Shown: positions 55,931-64,000 of the stretch, piece by piece
How the letters are laid out: each line of letters starts with the position of its first letter
Numbering within the stretch: the first letter of the stretch is position 1
NCBI RefSeq assembly: GCF_018294505.1
Contig: NC_057802.1
Span: 550,955,267 to 551,019,266 of the forward strand
Reading direction: 5' to 3'
Origin: Triticum aestivum
Lineage: Eukaryota > Streptophyta > Magnoliopsida > Poales > Poaceae
DNA: 64,000 bases
Program-made: the position numbers and the translations under genes
Notes under the pieces: generated by a model
The model's database searches: none
Seen by the model: only the letters and a program-made list of their open reading frames with translations
What the model was told of the DNA's origin: nothing

Positions 55931-56079
55931 TAAGCCATCTTTAGGCATAGCAGTAGCATTGGTAAACCAAGCACGGAAATAAGAGAGGACACTTCTCTCT
56001 GTTAGCTAGCTAACACACCCTAAATTACCCCCTTTCAGAAAAAAACAAAAATCTCAGCTCTTGCCAGCTGCTGACGCGT

Positions 56080-56285
56080 GGATGCCTATTGGTCCCGGTT
56101 GGTGCCACCAACCGGGACTAAAGGCCCTCCTACCTGGGCTCGCTGCACCGGCGACGTGGAGGCCCATCTGTCCCGGTTCGTGTAAGAACCGGGACTAAAG
56201 GCCTAGGGCATTAGTAACGACCCTTTAGTCCCGGTTCAAAAACCGGGACAAATGGGCCTTACGAACCGGGACAATATGCCATTTT
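56080..56285. repeat. Right subterminal repeats of the large CACTA
   Basis: GGTCCCGGTTGGTGCCACCA, ACCGGGACTAAAGG, GTCCCGGTTCGTGTAAGAAC and several further AACCGGGAC copies occur in face-to-face pairs, mirroring 26925-27180. Confidence 0.9.
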
Positions 56286-56295
56286 TCTACTAGTG

Positions 56296-58170
56296 GGCCT
56301 GGGCACCTAAATGGACAAAAACGTAAGTTGAAAGAACAAGATTACAATCTTAGGAGTAATAATGAAATCAAATGGTAGAATAATCATTGCGGTGGAAAGA
56401 ATGAAATCCAATGCTATCTATAAACAAAAAAATGAATCAAAAGATGAATATGTTGAAGACGATCAATTTGTGATGCGAAGAAGGATGTCATGAACGGCGA
56501 CAGAATAGGACGAACCGAATAAGATCCACATAAGAAAATTGAATAGAGAAACAAAACAATCAAAGGATTGAAGGGAAGAGCGCACATGAAGCAAAAGTGA
56601 AGAGTACAAAAAGGTCAAGGTGAAACCACTGCACAGAGAAAGAAGAAGGTGCACAATAACAATGGTTTGGCTCGAATAGGATAGGAAAAAAGAACCGATC
56701 GATAAGATCATAGAAGGAAGTGAACAGAACGGGAAGATGCACCATACGTACAAAACCAGGGACCTAGAAGAACAGTTGAACGAACTATTCGTATAAGATA
56801 TAAGATAAGACAAATATGTATATTGTCTGGATTGAGAAGGTTACGAATTTGCATTCAACTTTTAGGCAATTTCCGTCAAAACAATTTCTCGGATCACAAC
56901 GCAAATCAACGGCTCTAGACGGACGCACAGGTGCTTGTCCTTGCGAATGTTCATGGAATTTTTCTTTTTCTCCTTTTATGGAAACTCAAGTGGATAAGGA
57001 TTGGGGATTGGATAAGCGCAAGTAGCTTGTACTCGCATGCTTTTCTGATCAACTTTTGTCCGGTGGGTGCATATGCATGCTTTTGGATCGACCGACTTTG
57101 TTCCTTTGTTGCACACTAATAAAACCCTTTGATTATGGTGGCTCCGCGGGTTGCCCCGGATTAGGTAGCACTGCTGCTTCAGCACGCACGATATATGTTA
57201 ACTAGTGCCAATTATGTGCAGTAGATCAACTTACTTTTTATGTGTGGGCACAGCTTTGCCAAAATCTTCATTAAGCTACAGCTGGCCTGGGGTTTATATA
57301 AATCGGGGCTGCTCGTTGATCATTGCCCAGCCCTGCACTGTACCGCCGCTGCCGTCCACCAAACGACAGTACTGTGCTGCTGTCCGATGGAAGGTGCGGA
57401 GCGAACAATACTGAGAGCACGTAGCCAAGCAGAGGACAGTGCAGATGAAGAGAACATTTTTTTTCTTCACGAAGAGATTAGGAATATTAATCATCTATCA
57501 TCAAGCATGCAAGGGGGACTGCGTTTTCCTGCTAAGAGGAAAATACAGTTCTAGTTATTCTTTGCATTTATCGCTTTCAATGGTTTTGGTTATCATTTCG
57601 ACTAGAAGACCCAAAATTTCACTTGAATTTGATTGACATCCAACTAAGTATTTTGACACTTCAAAAAACAATTAAAAGTTTTTTTTACCCCAATTCTTGA
57701 AATACTTTCACTGCAATGTAATTATTCCAGTATCTATTGAAATGACCCAAGTTTCCAAAATTTCAATGGTTCTGACATCGGTAATGGCCGTTTAGTGGTC
57801 CAGAGAGCTTGATGTACTTTTTTAATGTTTGAGATGATTTGCACTCCTGATGAACTTTTATAATAGATCCATACCCGTTTCACACAAAAAAAATGCAAAG
57901 GAAAAAACATATTCCAAGTAGCAATGCCTAAAACATCTCTTCCCAACCCTACATGGAGGGCCCTTCATACCCCTTTTTCATGCTCATGTGTGTGCATCTT
58001 TCTCGTATTGGAAAAAGGACCTTAAACACATTTACCCTTTGACTTATACTACTATCTCATAATTGGGAACAAGATATATATTGATGATACATATGAATTT
58101 TAATTTTTTTTGCGAGCGGATGATACATATGAATTGATCAAGAGTAACCACACATAGAATGAATATACAG
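56296..58170. other. Intergenic DNA right of the CACTA
   Basis: The first few tens of bases (CTGGGCACCTAAATGGACAA) belong to the Harbinger-like element broken at 26886. After that only short open frames on both strands are seen, none with a recognisable domain. There is no evident repeat terminus and no RNA gene. Confidence 0.45.
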
Positions 58171-58533
58171 TATGCAAAGTAAACTTTACTTAGTCCCAGT
58201 AACTAAAAACCATCCAGGACCCGATCCACATCTTTACACTGACATACATACATACATGCAGAAAAAGAAGAGGGTACATGCATGCCCACGCTGTCACGCA
58301 TGCGCAATCGTACGTACGTGCATGTATATACATGATGATGTAACTGCTACACATTCGTGCCCACGACGTATTCCATTCCTGTCCCCCGACACACGCATGC
58401 CAGCCATGGACAAGCATGCATGCGCCGTACGTTGCGTGCGCACGGTCGCCCGTCCAAGCAATCATGGAATCGATCTCCGGCAGGCCCCGCCGGACAATGC
58501 CGTCGAGGGTAGGCAACTTCATCGGCACGCCGA

Positions 58534-59199
58534 TCACGCGGCGGCTTCCTGGAGGTAGTATGGGAGCAGCCCGGTCTGGTTTTGGCGGCGCAGCTGGGCG
58601 TAGAAGCGGGCGATGAACTCCTCCGCCTCGTCGTCCACGGCCTCGCCTCCAAGCTGGTCCGCGTCGACCTCGTCCGACGAGAAGTTGGACACCCGCACCG
58701 AGAACCCGCCGTCGGCCGCGCCGGGCACCAGCGGCGACATCCCCGCCGGCGTGCATTCCTCCCCCAGCGCGAGCCCGGACTCCTCGTGCATCATCATCAG
58801 CGCCCCGGGCGACGACGGCGCGGGGGACGCGGCCGCCGCGTTGGCGTAGTACTCGATCATGTGCCGCGGCGGCGTGGCGGGGTCGGCGCGGAGGCGGCCG
58901 GGCTCGTCGGCGTCGGCGCCGAGGCAGGGGAAGGCGAGGCGGCGCATGGAGAAGGAGCCCGGGTCGGGGCTGTCGCCGCAGGAGAACTCGTACTCGCGGC
59001 GGCGGAGCGCGCGGCCGCCGTGGTGGTGGTGGTGGGAGAGGAGGTTGGCGACGGAGCGGGCGACGGCCTTGTTGCGGCGCTTCATGAGGAGGTGCGCGCC
59101 GAGGAGCAGCTTGCGCTTGCCCTTGCGCATCATGAAGAAGACCGCCCGCAGGTACCCCCACATCCGCCTCGCCGCCACCGGCGCCGAGTGCACGTCCAT
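58534..59199 (-). CDS. DUF761-domain protein
   Basis: A single-exon minus-strand gene of 221 residues, start at 59199 (MDVHSAPVAARRMWGYLRAV) and stop TGA at 58534-58536. This ATG follows the TATA box by about 140 bases; the frame stays open upstream past the promoter, so upstream ATGs are rejected. Residues 20-55 are strongly basic (MMRKGKRKLLLGAHLLMKRR), then a His run, then FSMRRLAFPCLGADADEP. The middle is Ser/Pro/Ala-rich. The C-terminus holds the DUF761 motif EEFIARFYAQLRRQ (about 193-206). The family is plant-specific and found in fibre-, stress- and defence-associated proteins of poorly known biochemistry. There is no signal peptide or clear membrane segment. It is the one gene here with every mark of being intact. 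Confidence 0.9.
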   Translation of the reverse strand: MDVHSAPVAARRMWGYLRAVFFMMRKGKRKLLLGAHLLMKRRNKAVARSVANLLSHHHHHGGRALRRREYEFSCGDSPDPGSFSMRRLAFPCLGADADEPGRLRADPATPPRHMIEYYANAAAASPAPSSPGALMMMHEESGLALGEECTPAGMSPLVPGAADGGFSVRVSNFSSDEVDADQLGGEAVDDEAEEFIARFYAQLRRQNQTGLLPYYLQEAAA

Positions 59200-59339
59200 G
59201 TCGTCGTACCACCTTTCCCCTCGACTCAACCCTGTCTGTGTCGCTGTGTCCCTGACTCTCTGTTCTGTCCGTGTGTGCGGTCGTCGTCGGCGGCGGCGGT
59301 GGATTGCAATGTGGAGTTGGGCCGCGGTGGTGGTGCCGG

Positions 59340-59347
59340 TATATATA
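59340..59347 (-). promoter_or_regulatory. TATA box of the DUF761 gene
   Basis: On the minus strand GCCTATATATACCGGC lies about 140 bases upstream of the ATG. A start of transcription near 59310 would give a 5' leader of about 110 bases. Further upstream (59460-59560) the DNA is rich in short GGCTTGGCTTGG and GAAGAAGAAG runs. Confidence 0.75.
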
Positions 59348-60352
59348 GGCACGGGGGTTGAAAGGGAGGAGGAAGGAATGGAGGCTTCGCTTAGCCAGGA
59401 AGGCAGGGGAGAAAACAGGTCCGGGTCCGGGGAGTTGGACGTTCGGATAATAATAAGATTTTGGTTAGGTGGCGCCTTGGCTTGGCTTGGCTCGGCTGCT
59501 TCTTCTTCTTCCTGCTCGCTTTTCTTTCCTCCTTTTGCGCTCGCGTGCTCCACCGATCCACTCGCGCTGCCCAACTTGGGAAGGTGGGGAAGGGCCGTTG
59601 CCGGGCGGTGGGGGGCAAAGCGAGGCCCGTAAGCAGGGGATCGCACAAGCACAGATGCCTTCTTCTCTTCGCTATCCTTCTGACCTTGCTCCGTGGTTCA
59701 GACAAGTTCAGATTGCTGGTAGACATTGCGTACACATGCACCGTTTACTATGCGACCCAGCAGTCAAGTGTGCTGGTATCTTTGGATGAATGCTTCGTTA
59801 ACTACTAGTATCGGTAAGAATTAATCCTTCACGCAGAGACCAACCCCAACAGAAGAAAACAGCTGCATGCTACTACTACAGTGTCACACTGAACGCGTGT
59901 GAAGATGCGCAGAACAGAGCACAGGGCATCAGGAGTCCACCATGGTTGTTCGTGTGAGAGCATCTATACCCCGACCTCTCAAATCCGTCTCATACGTCCG
60001 GGCGGGCAGTCCAGTCAGTGTCCGGTCACGTTTTCTTGACCCATGCGGGCTCCTTAGACGGGCCTCAAACGCCCAGGCATGCCCACCACGTCGGGCTGAC
60101 GACAGGGTCCCACGTGGAAACACCTGGAAACCCGGCGGTCCGACAAACGTCAGGTTCGTCGTCGCGTGGCGCCGCTTCGGCTCGCCGCCCAAGACCAAAT
60201 TCGGCTATTTAAGCCGCCCGGCGTCCCGCAACCCTAACCCATCCACCTCCCTTCTCTCCGCGCCGCCAGTCCGAGCCCATCCACCTCCTTCCTCTCCCGC
60301 TCCGGTGCTCTGGCCCCGCTTCGACGCTCCGCCCCCGCTCCGGCACTGCGTC

Positions 60353-60847
60353 ATGGTTCGAAGCAAGATCACCTACTACGCCATGCTGACGCCGAAGCGT
60401 TGCACCGAGATCCAGCAGGAGATCCGGGCGAGTCAAGCCGCGCGCACCGCCTGCATCGCTGCCGGGCTGCCTCCGGACTCACCTGAGCCGGAGAAGGAGC
60501 AGCCGAGGGAAGAGGAGGGGGAGGAGATGGCTCCGATGGAGGGGGAGGAGGCGGAGCATCAGCTGTCGGGCTTCAACATGGAGCAGACAGAGGCGGAGTT
60601 CGTCGTCGCCCCGTCAGAGGAGATGGCGGAGCAGCATGCCATCCTGGAGTCCATCCAGGATGAGGCCTATGTGGAAGCCAACCAGGCGTTTCTCCGGCGG
60701 GAGCAGGAAGAGTCTGACACGCTATTCGCCGAACTCGATGCGGAGATAGAGCCGGAGGAGGCCGGAGTGAAGACGCCGGAGCTGCAGCTGTCGTCCATGT
60801 TGCCGGTGCCGGGCACAGAGATCGTCGACACCTCCGACGACGAGTAG
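60353..60847 (+). CDS. Harbinger-borne acidic ORF of unknown function (164 aa)
   Basis: It opens MVRSKITYYAMLTPKRCTEI and continues with QQEIRASQAARTACIAAGLP. A strongly acidic, Glu/Met-rich stretch follows (EKEQPREEEGEEMAPMEG, AEFVVAPSEEMAEQHAILES). It ends PGTEIVDTSDDE with stop TAG at 60845-60847. The first ATG after the GC-rich leader was chosen. Open frame extends upstream to 59942, but that part covers the element's terminal repeat. No transposase motif is present. It resembles element-borne acidic proteins whose role is unknown to me, and is intact here. Confidence 0.5.
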   Translation: MVRSKITYYAMLTPKRCTEIQQEIRASQAARTACIAAGLPPDSPEPEKEQPREEEGEEMAPMEGEEAEHQLSGFNMEQTEAEFVVAPSEEMAEQHAILESIQDEAYVEANQAFLRREQEESDTLFAELDAEIEPEEAGVKTPELQLSSMLPVPGTEIVDTSDDE

Positions 60848-60897
60848 CTAGGTGATCGATGTAGTACGTAAGTTTATTTTAGTTTGCATGTCTTTGT

Positions 60898-62560
60898 ATT
60901 TTTTTTAGAAAAGGAGGATGACCCCCGGCCTCTGCATCTGGGCGATGCATGCGGCCACTTTATTAATTATTCTCATAAGACCTTATAAAGTCATACAACA
61001 GCAAGACTGAAGCCACCGTCTAAGCAACAACTGTCGCTACACCTATCCAATTGATGAAGGGGCGCTCATAGCCTGGCCTAATACCAAACAGACATCGCAG
61101 CCAAACCTAAACATCTAAGACCTGAGGTCCCAACCAGGACGCCTGCCTTGTATGGGGCACCTACCAGTCCGGCGCACTCCTCAACCAGGACGCCTGCCGG
61201 GTATGAGGCCGCCGCAGCCACCTGCCACGAGTCCATCTTCAGAGCTGTACTGTTGCATCTACCGTGCCAGGTCTCGCTGCCATCAATGCCACCACGACGC
61301 CAGACAGCGTCGTCCTCCTGCACGAGTCCATCCTCCCACATCGAACTCCAAATCTGCACTGCGCCACGCCGTCAAGATTCGTCGCCATCAATGTATGGAT
61401 GAAGCACCGCTCCATCAAAGAAGCCGTCCGCTGGTCCCGCGAAGCCGAGTGCACCTCCAAGAATGCCGCTCCCAAGGGGGTTACGACACATGATTGCCGC
61501 CAACATCCGATCAGCTGATCTAGGGTTTCGCCCGGAGGTATTGAGTGGAGTTGGGAGCTTCACCTTGATGATGCCTTCATGAAGGAAACGATGATAAGGG
61601 CATCGTCATCACCGGCTCCGGCCATCGACCGAAGACCAGGTTTTCACCCGGATCCGTCCCAAGAAATCCACCCAACAACCTGTGCACCGTCTCGACCGCC
61701 TTCAAAGCCCCAGATCCAGCCGCCTAGATCCGGCGACCAACCGCAGCAACAGTGTCACCGTGGGATCCCTGGCGCACCGGCCACTGCCTGAGTGTGCCAC
61801 CACTGGAGCCTAGGAGGAGGGCTCCCACCCCGCCTCGCCAAGCCGCGAGAGCTGCCGAGAAGGATCCCGCGCGCTCGTCACCGTCTCTGGTCCGAACCAA
61901 TCCATAGCAGATCGCCGTCACAGATCCGCCTTGGACAGGGACTGCACCACGCCATGCCGCCGCCCCGGGATCCAGACAGAACATTGCCGCTGCCACCGGC
62001 CAAGTTCCGCCGCCGCCGACCGGGCAAGCCGCCGGTCACTGCATGACCATGCGAGCACAGCCAGCCGGCCGACCAACTCCGATGAAGAAGAAGGCCACCA
62101 CCACCAAGCCTAGGGCCGGGCTCCCATACATCCTCGTGTTGCAGATCAAGTCCAGGAGCAGTGCACTGCCGACGGCGATTGACATCGGTAGCACAACGAA
62201 TTAGCCCGACAAGAGTCAAGGCCAGATCCGCCGTTGCTGGTGCCGTCCTCCCCCGCCATCGCCGCACCACTTCCATGCCGCCGCCGATCTGCGCCACCGC
62301 CGCCGATCTGGCCGGAAAGGAGCGTCGCCTCCCAACCAGATCGGGATCCGAGGAGAAAACCGCCGCCGCCGCCACGCCACAAGGGCTTTGCCCTGTGATG
62401 CCCCGGGCGACGGCGGCGGAGGCGAGCGGAGGTGGGGCGAGGCTGTAGGAGGAGGGAGGGGGCTCCCCGGTGCGGGGCGGCGCCGCCGCACGGGGGAGGG
62501 AGGGAGGGGACGGGGGGCACGAACCTCGAATAAAAATGAACTAGCTTTCTGTTGTCCCTT
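60898..62560 (-). mobile_element. Non-LTR (LINE-derived) insertion, minus strand
   Basis: On the plus strand it begins with TTTTTTTT (poly-A of a minus-strand copy), then CCCCCGGCCTCTGCATCTGG and GATGCATGCGGCCACTTTAT, a characteristic non-LTR 3' end. GC content climbs towards 62300-62520, the 5' region. Open frames occur in all phases, Arg/Pro-rich, without reverse transcriptase. The 5' limit is approximate and no target duplication could be matched. Confidence 0.6.
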
Positions 62561-62561
62561 A

Positions 62562-62850
62562 AAATGGGGGAGAATTTCACTTCCCCGGCCTCTGCACCAA
62601 CTAGGGGTGCATACGGCCATTTAGTATGAGTACCAAGATAAACATGGTCTCAGAATTTTCAAAATGAGTATCAAGATATTTTTTTGTGAGTGGTTCCATC
62701 ACACACCAAACTTGATCCTCAATAAATGGGAGAAAACCCCTGTGCATCACCTGTCAATTCTAGGAATTGAACTCGGGCCGTTAGGCTGCACAACCGCATG
62801 CCTTTGAGAATCTAGTATAAGATGTCCGGCTGCAACTGTAAAAATTTAAG
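62562..62850 (-). mobile_element. Second non-LTR 3'-end fragment, same orientation
   Basis: AATTTCACTTCCCCGGCCTC followed by GCACCAACTAGGGGTGCATA and CGGCCATTT repeats the 3' end motif of the insertion at 60898 in divergent form. A tail with GAATTGAACTCGGGCCGTTA, GGCTGCACAACCGC follows. It is a short, 5'-truncated copy. Confidence 0.5.
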
Positions 62851-62936
62851 GGGTTCTCGGTCAGTGCCCTCAGACGCGCCCGGGCGTTTGAGGGGCCGGA
62901 TTTATCAAGTCCGGCTGTAGATGCTCCGAGATCTCC

Positions 62937-63678
62937 TACCCATCCCCTACGTACGTGTCTGGATGGCCACAACATCTACTCCTATCCATTGATGCACAAT
63001 CCATAAGGATTAATCAGGACCATAAAAGGCTACCATGTACGATACGGCCAATGATCGTGGCCATTTTTCTTCTCTGGTGATCCTGTGCTCCAACTTTTCA
63101 ACGCAATAATGCGAGGGCTAGACACCCGAAAGTGTGCGTGCGTACGTGCCTCGGATTAGAGACGGGCCGGATCGCAGCAACGTTCACCACGGCAGCCGCG
63201 TGTCGTCCCGGCCGTGTTTCCTTAGCCCGGGGGGTGGCGGTTTGACGCACAACTCCGGCCACAAAAGTGGCCGCCACGAGCATGCGGTTATACTGTATAT
63301 CTCAACACACACATACATGCTCAACACGTCCTTCTCAGGGACCGGACCACATGGAAAGGCAAGCTAGCACCGAGAACAACGTGCAGCCGGAACCACAACT
63401 TGCTCACACTCACTTACTTCCATTCGCGGATAAAGTATTATTGCTACTTAAAAGATCTCCTAACCTTTTCTCATCAATGAAAAAAGTTCTCGTAATACTA
63501 TTTTTCTTGGATAAAAGGAGATCTCCTAACCTATGGACCATAAACCCTATGCACCACCAGAAACTGAGCTAGAGAAAACAGAGAGACGGACTGGACACAG
63601 GGGCGCCCTTCATCTCCATCTGGGCAGGATAGAGGGGATCGCCGGGACCTTGTGCCGGATGGGTTCGGTAGTCTAGTA
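62937..63678. other. Intergenic DNA, no gene recognised
   Basis: Open frames are short (60-100 codons) and overlapping. ATGAAAAAAGTTCTCGTAAT near 63478 resembles a phrase at about 3346 (ATGAAAAAAGTTCTCGTTTT), hinting at a shared repeat, but it is too short to classify. Confidence 0.4.
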
Positions 63679-63759
63679 CTCCCTCCGTAAACTAATATAA
63701 GAATATTTAGAATACTAAAGTAGTGATCTAAATGTTTTTATATTAGTTTATAGAGGGGG
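63679..63759. mobile_element. Stowaway MITE, 81 bp
   Basis: It begins CTCCCTCCGTAAACTAATAT and ends ATATTAGTTTATAGAGGGGG, with TA on both sides (63677-63678 and 63760-63761). The two halves pair as a hairpin around TAGAATACTAAAGTAGTGATCTA. Confidence 0.95.
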
Positions 63760-63761
63760 TA

Positions 63762-64000
63762 TTTCTTAGTTAAGTTTTGGATGTCCATGGCTTTGGTTCC
63801 GGTGAGGGCGATCGATGGTGATGATGAACAAGTCTCCCCGTGATTTCTCTTTCATGCGACGCTTCTCACTTCTGTCGGTGTTCGATCTAACGTTGGTCCA
63901 GCTGAATCTTACCATGATGACTTTGCGAACGTAGGATACAATGTCAGGCCAGCTTAAGCAACAGCACGCCTTTGGCCCGTTCTGGAGACTGCATTTATTT
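63762..64000. other. Window end, possible non-LTR leader-like DNA
   Basis: GGATGTCCATGGCTTTGGTT, GAGGGCGATCGATGGTGATG and GTCTCCCCGTGATTTCTC have the look of a GC-rich non-LTR body that continues beyond the window. Together with 63590-63676 it may be one insertion interrupted by the MITE. Not certain. Confidence 0.3.

Larger units (their letters stand above)
26887..56295 (+). mobile_element. Large autonomous-type CACTA transposon (29.4 kb with nested elements)
   Basis: The left end is CACTAGTAGAAAACAGGC and the right end CATTTTTCTACTAGTG, so the 13-base inverted termini CACTAGTAGAAAA match. The 3-bp duplication GGC flanks both ends (26884-26886 and 56296-56298). Subterminal zones are packed with GGTCCCGGTT / AACCGGGACC motifs. 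Inside are a TNP2-type transposase gene, 335-bp tandem repeats, a second gene and a nested retroelement of 19.3 kb (31525-50848). Without the nested DNA the element would be about 10 kb, normal for autonomous Triticeae CACTA elements. Both genes are now damaged. Confidence 0.95.
59958..62936 (+). mobile_element. PIF/Harbinger-like element with nested non-LTR DNA
   Basis: Left terminus GAGCATCTATACCCCGACCT and right terminus AGTCCGGCTGTAGATGCTC are inverted (GAGCATCTAYA.CC.GA). Internal edges also mirror each other (CTCAAACGCCCAGG-type phrases on the left, GGGCGTTTGAGGGG on the right). The flanking triplets TGA and CGA only partly match the TTA/TAA preference, so the duplication has decayed. 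The left half carries an open ORF; the right half is filled with non-LTR insertions. Confidence 0.75.

Noticed and set aside
58190..59212. 340-codon frame overlapping the DUF761 gene on the same strand
   Set aside because: It is a shadow frame of very GC-rich coding sequence, low complexity (Pro/Arg runs), and runs through the gene's stop region without any domain.
59200..59652. Upstream extension of the DUF761 frame to 372 codons
   Set aside because: The extension crosses the TATA box at 59340-59347 and has no conserved content; the ATG at 59199 fits the family start.
1..64000. tRNA, rRNA or snoRNA genes
   Set aside because: No cloverleaf-like or rRNA-like stretch was noticed on either strand; tRNA-like matches are only the retroelement primer sites.

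Overview
The window is nuclear DNA of a grass, almost certainly of the wheat tribe (Triticeae). The basis is its composition: nested LTR retrotransposons, a very large CACTA transposon with GGTCCCGGTT-type subterminal repeats, several Stowaway MITEs opening with CTCCCTCCG, PIF/Harbinger-like elements that carry host-like ORFs, and GC-rich non-LTR insertions. Plant gene signals such as introns and TATA boxes are present, and there are no bacterial-type operons. No species or chromosome can be assigned by eye.

Layout. 1-2716 is the end of a retroelement: a decayed ORF on the minus strand beside a plus-oriented LTR. 3485-9271 is a minus-strand Copia element with 140-base LTRs, split in its reverse transcriptase by a solo LTR (4703-6372). 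10.1-14.7 kb holds Stowaway MITEs, a complete non-autonomous CACTA element (11728-13279) and tandem copies of the 3' end of a small grass gene, whose first exon lies at 16.05-16.28 kb beyond a non-LTR insertion. 16.5-21.1 kb is AT-rich degenerate DNA with an RNase H-like pseudogene, a long (GA)n tract and a receptor-type kinase pseudogene cut by a hAT MITE. 21.7-23.5 kb is a complete PIF/Harbinger-like element and 24.3-25.0 kb a short non-LTR insertion with a clear target duplication. 25.66-26.9 kb is another Harbinger-like element.

That Harbinger-like element is interrupted by a CACTA transposon of 29.4 kb (26887-56295, GGC target duplication). Inside the CACTA sits a minus-strand gag-protease retroelement without pol (31525-50848). 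Inside one LTR of that retroelement sits a minus-strand LARD-like element with 3.7 kb LTRs and no coding capacity (31733-43204). The CACTA carries a TNP2-type transposase gene, broken by a frameshift and two CAG-to-TAG-type stops, and a second multi-exon gene that looks B3-like and has its own promoter region bearing the element's subterminal motif.

The only host gene that looks intact is a single-exon DUF761 gene at 58534-59199 (minus) with a good TATA box. Beyond it is a further Harbinger-like element (59958-62936) with a 164-residue acidic ORF, itself hit by one or two non-LTR insertions, then intergenic DNA with one more Stowaway MITE.

The most unusual observations are the second CACTA gene and its repeat-bearing internal promoter, a near-perfect 118-base hairpin at the CACTA right end, the antisense ORF next to the 2.1 kb LTR, and a nested-LTR junction with a roughly 0.7 kb deletion and apparently templated filler DNA. 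All calls come from reading the sequence; no database search was run.
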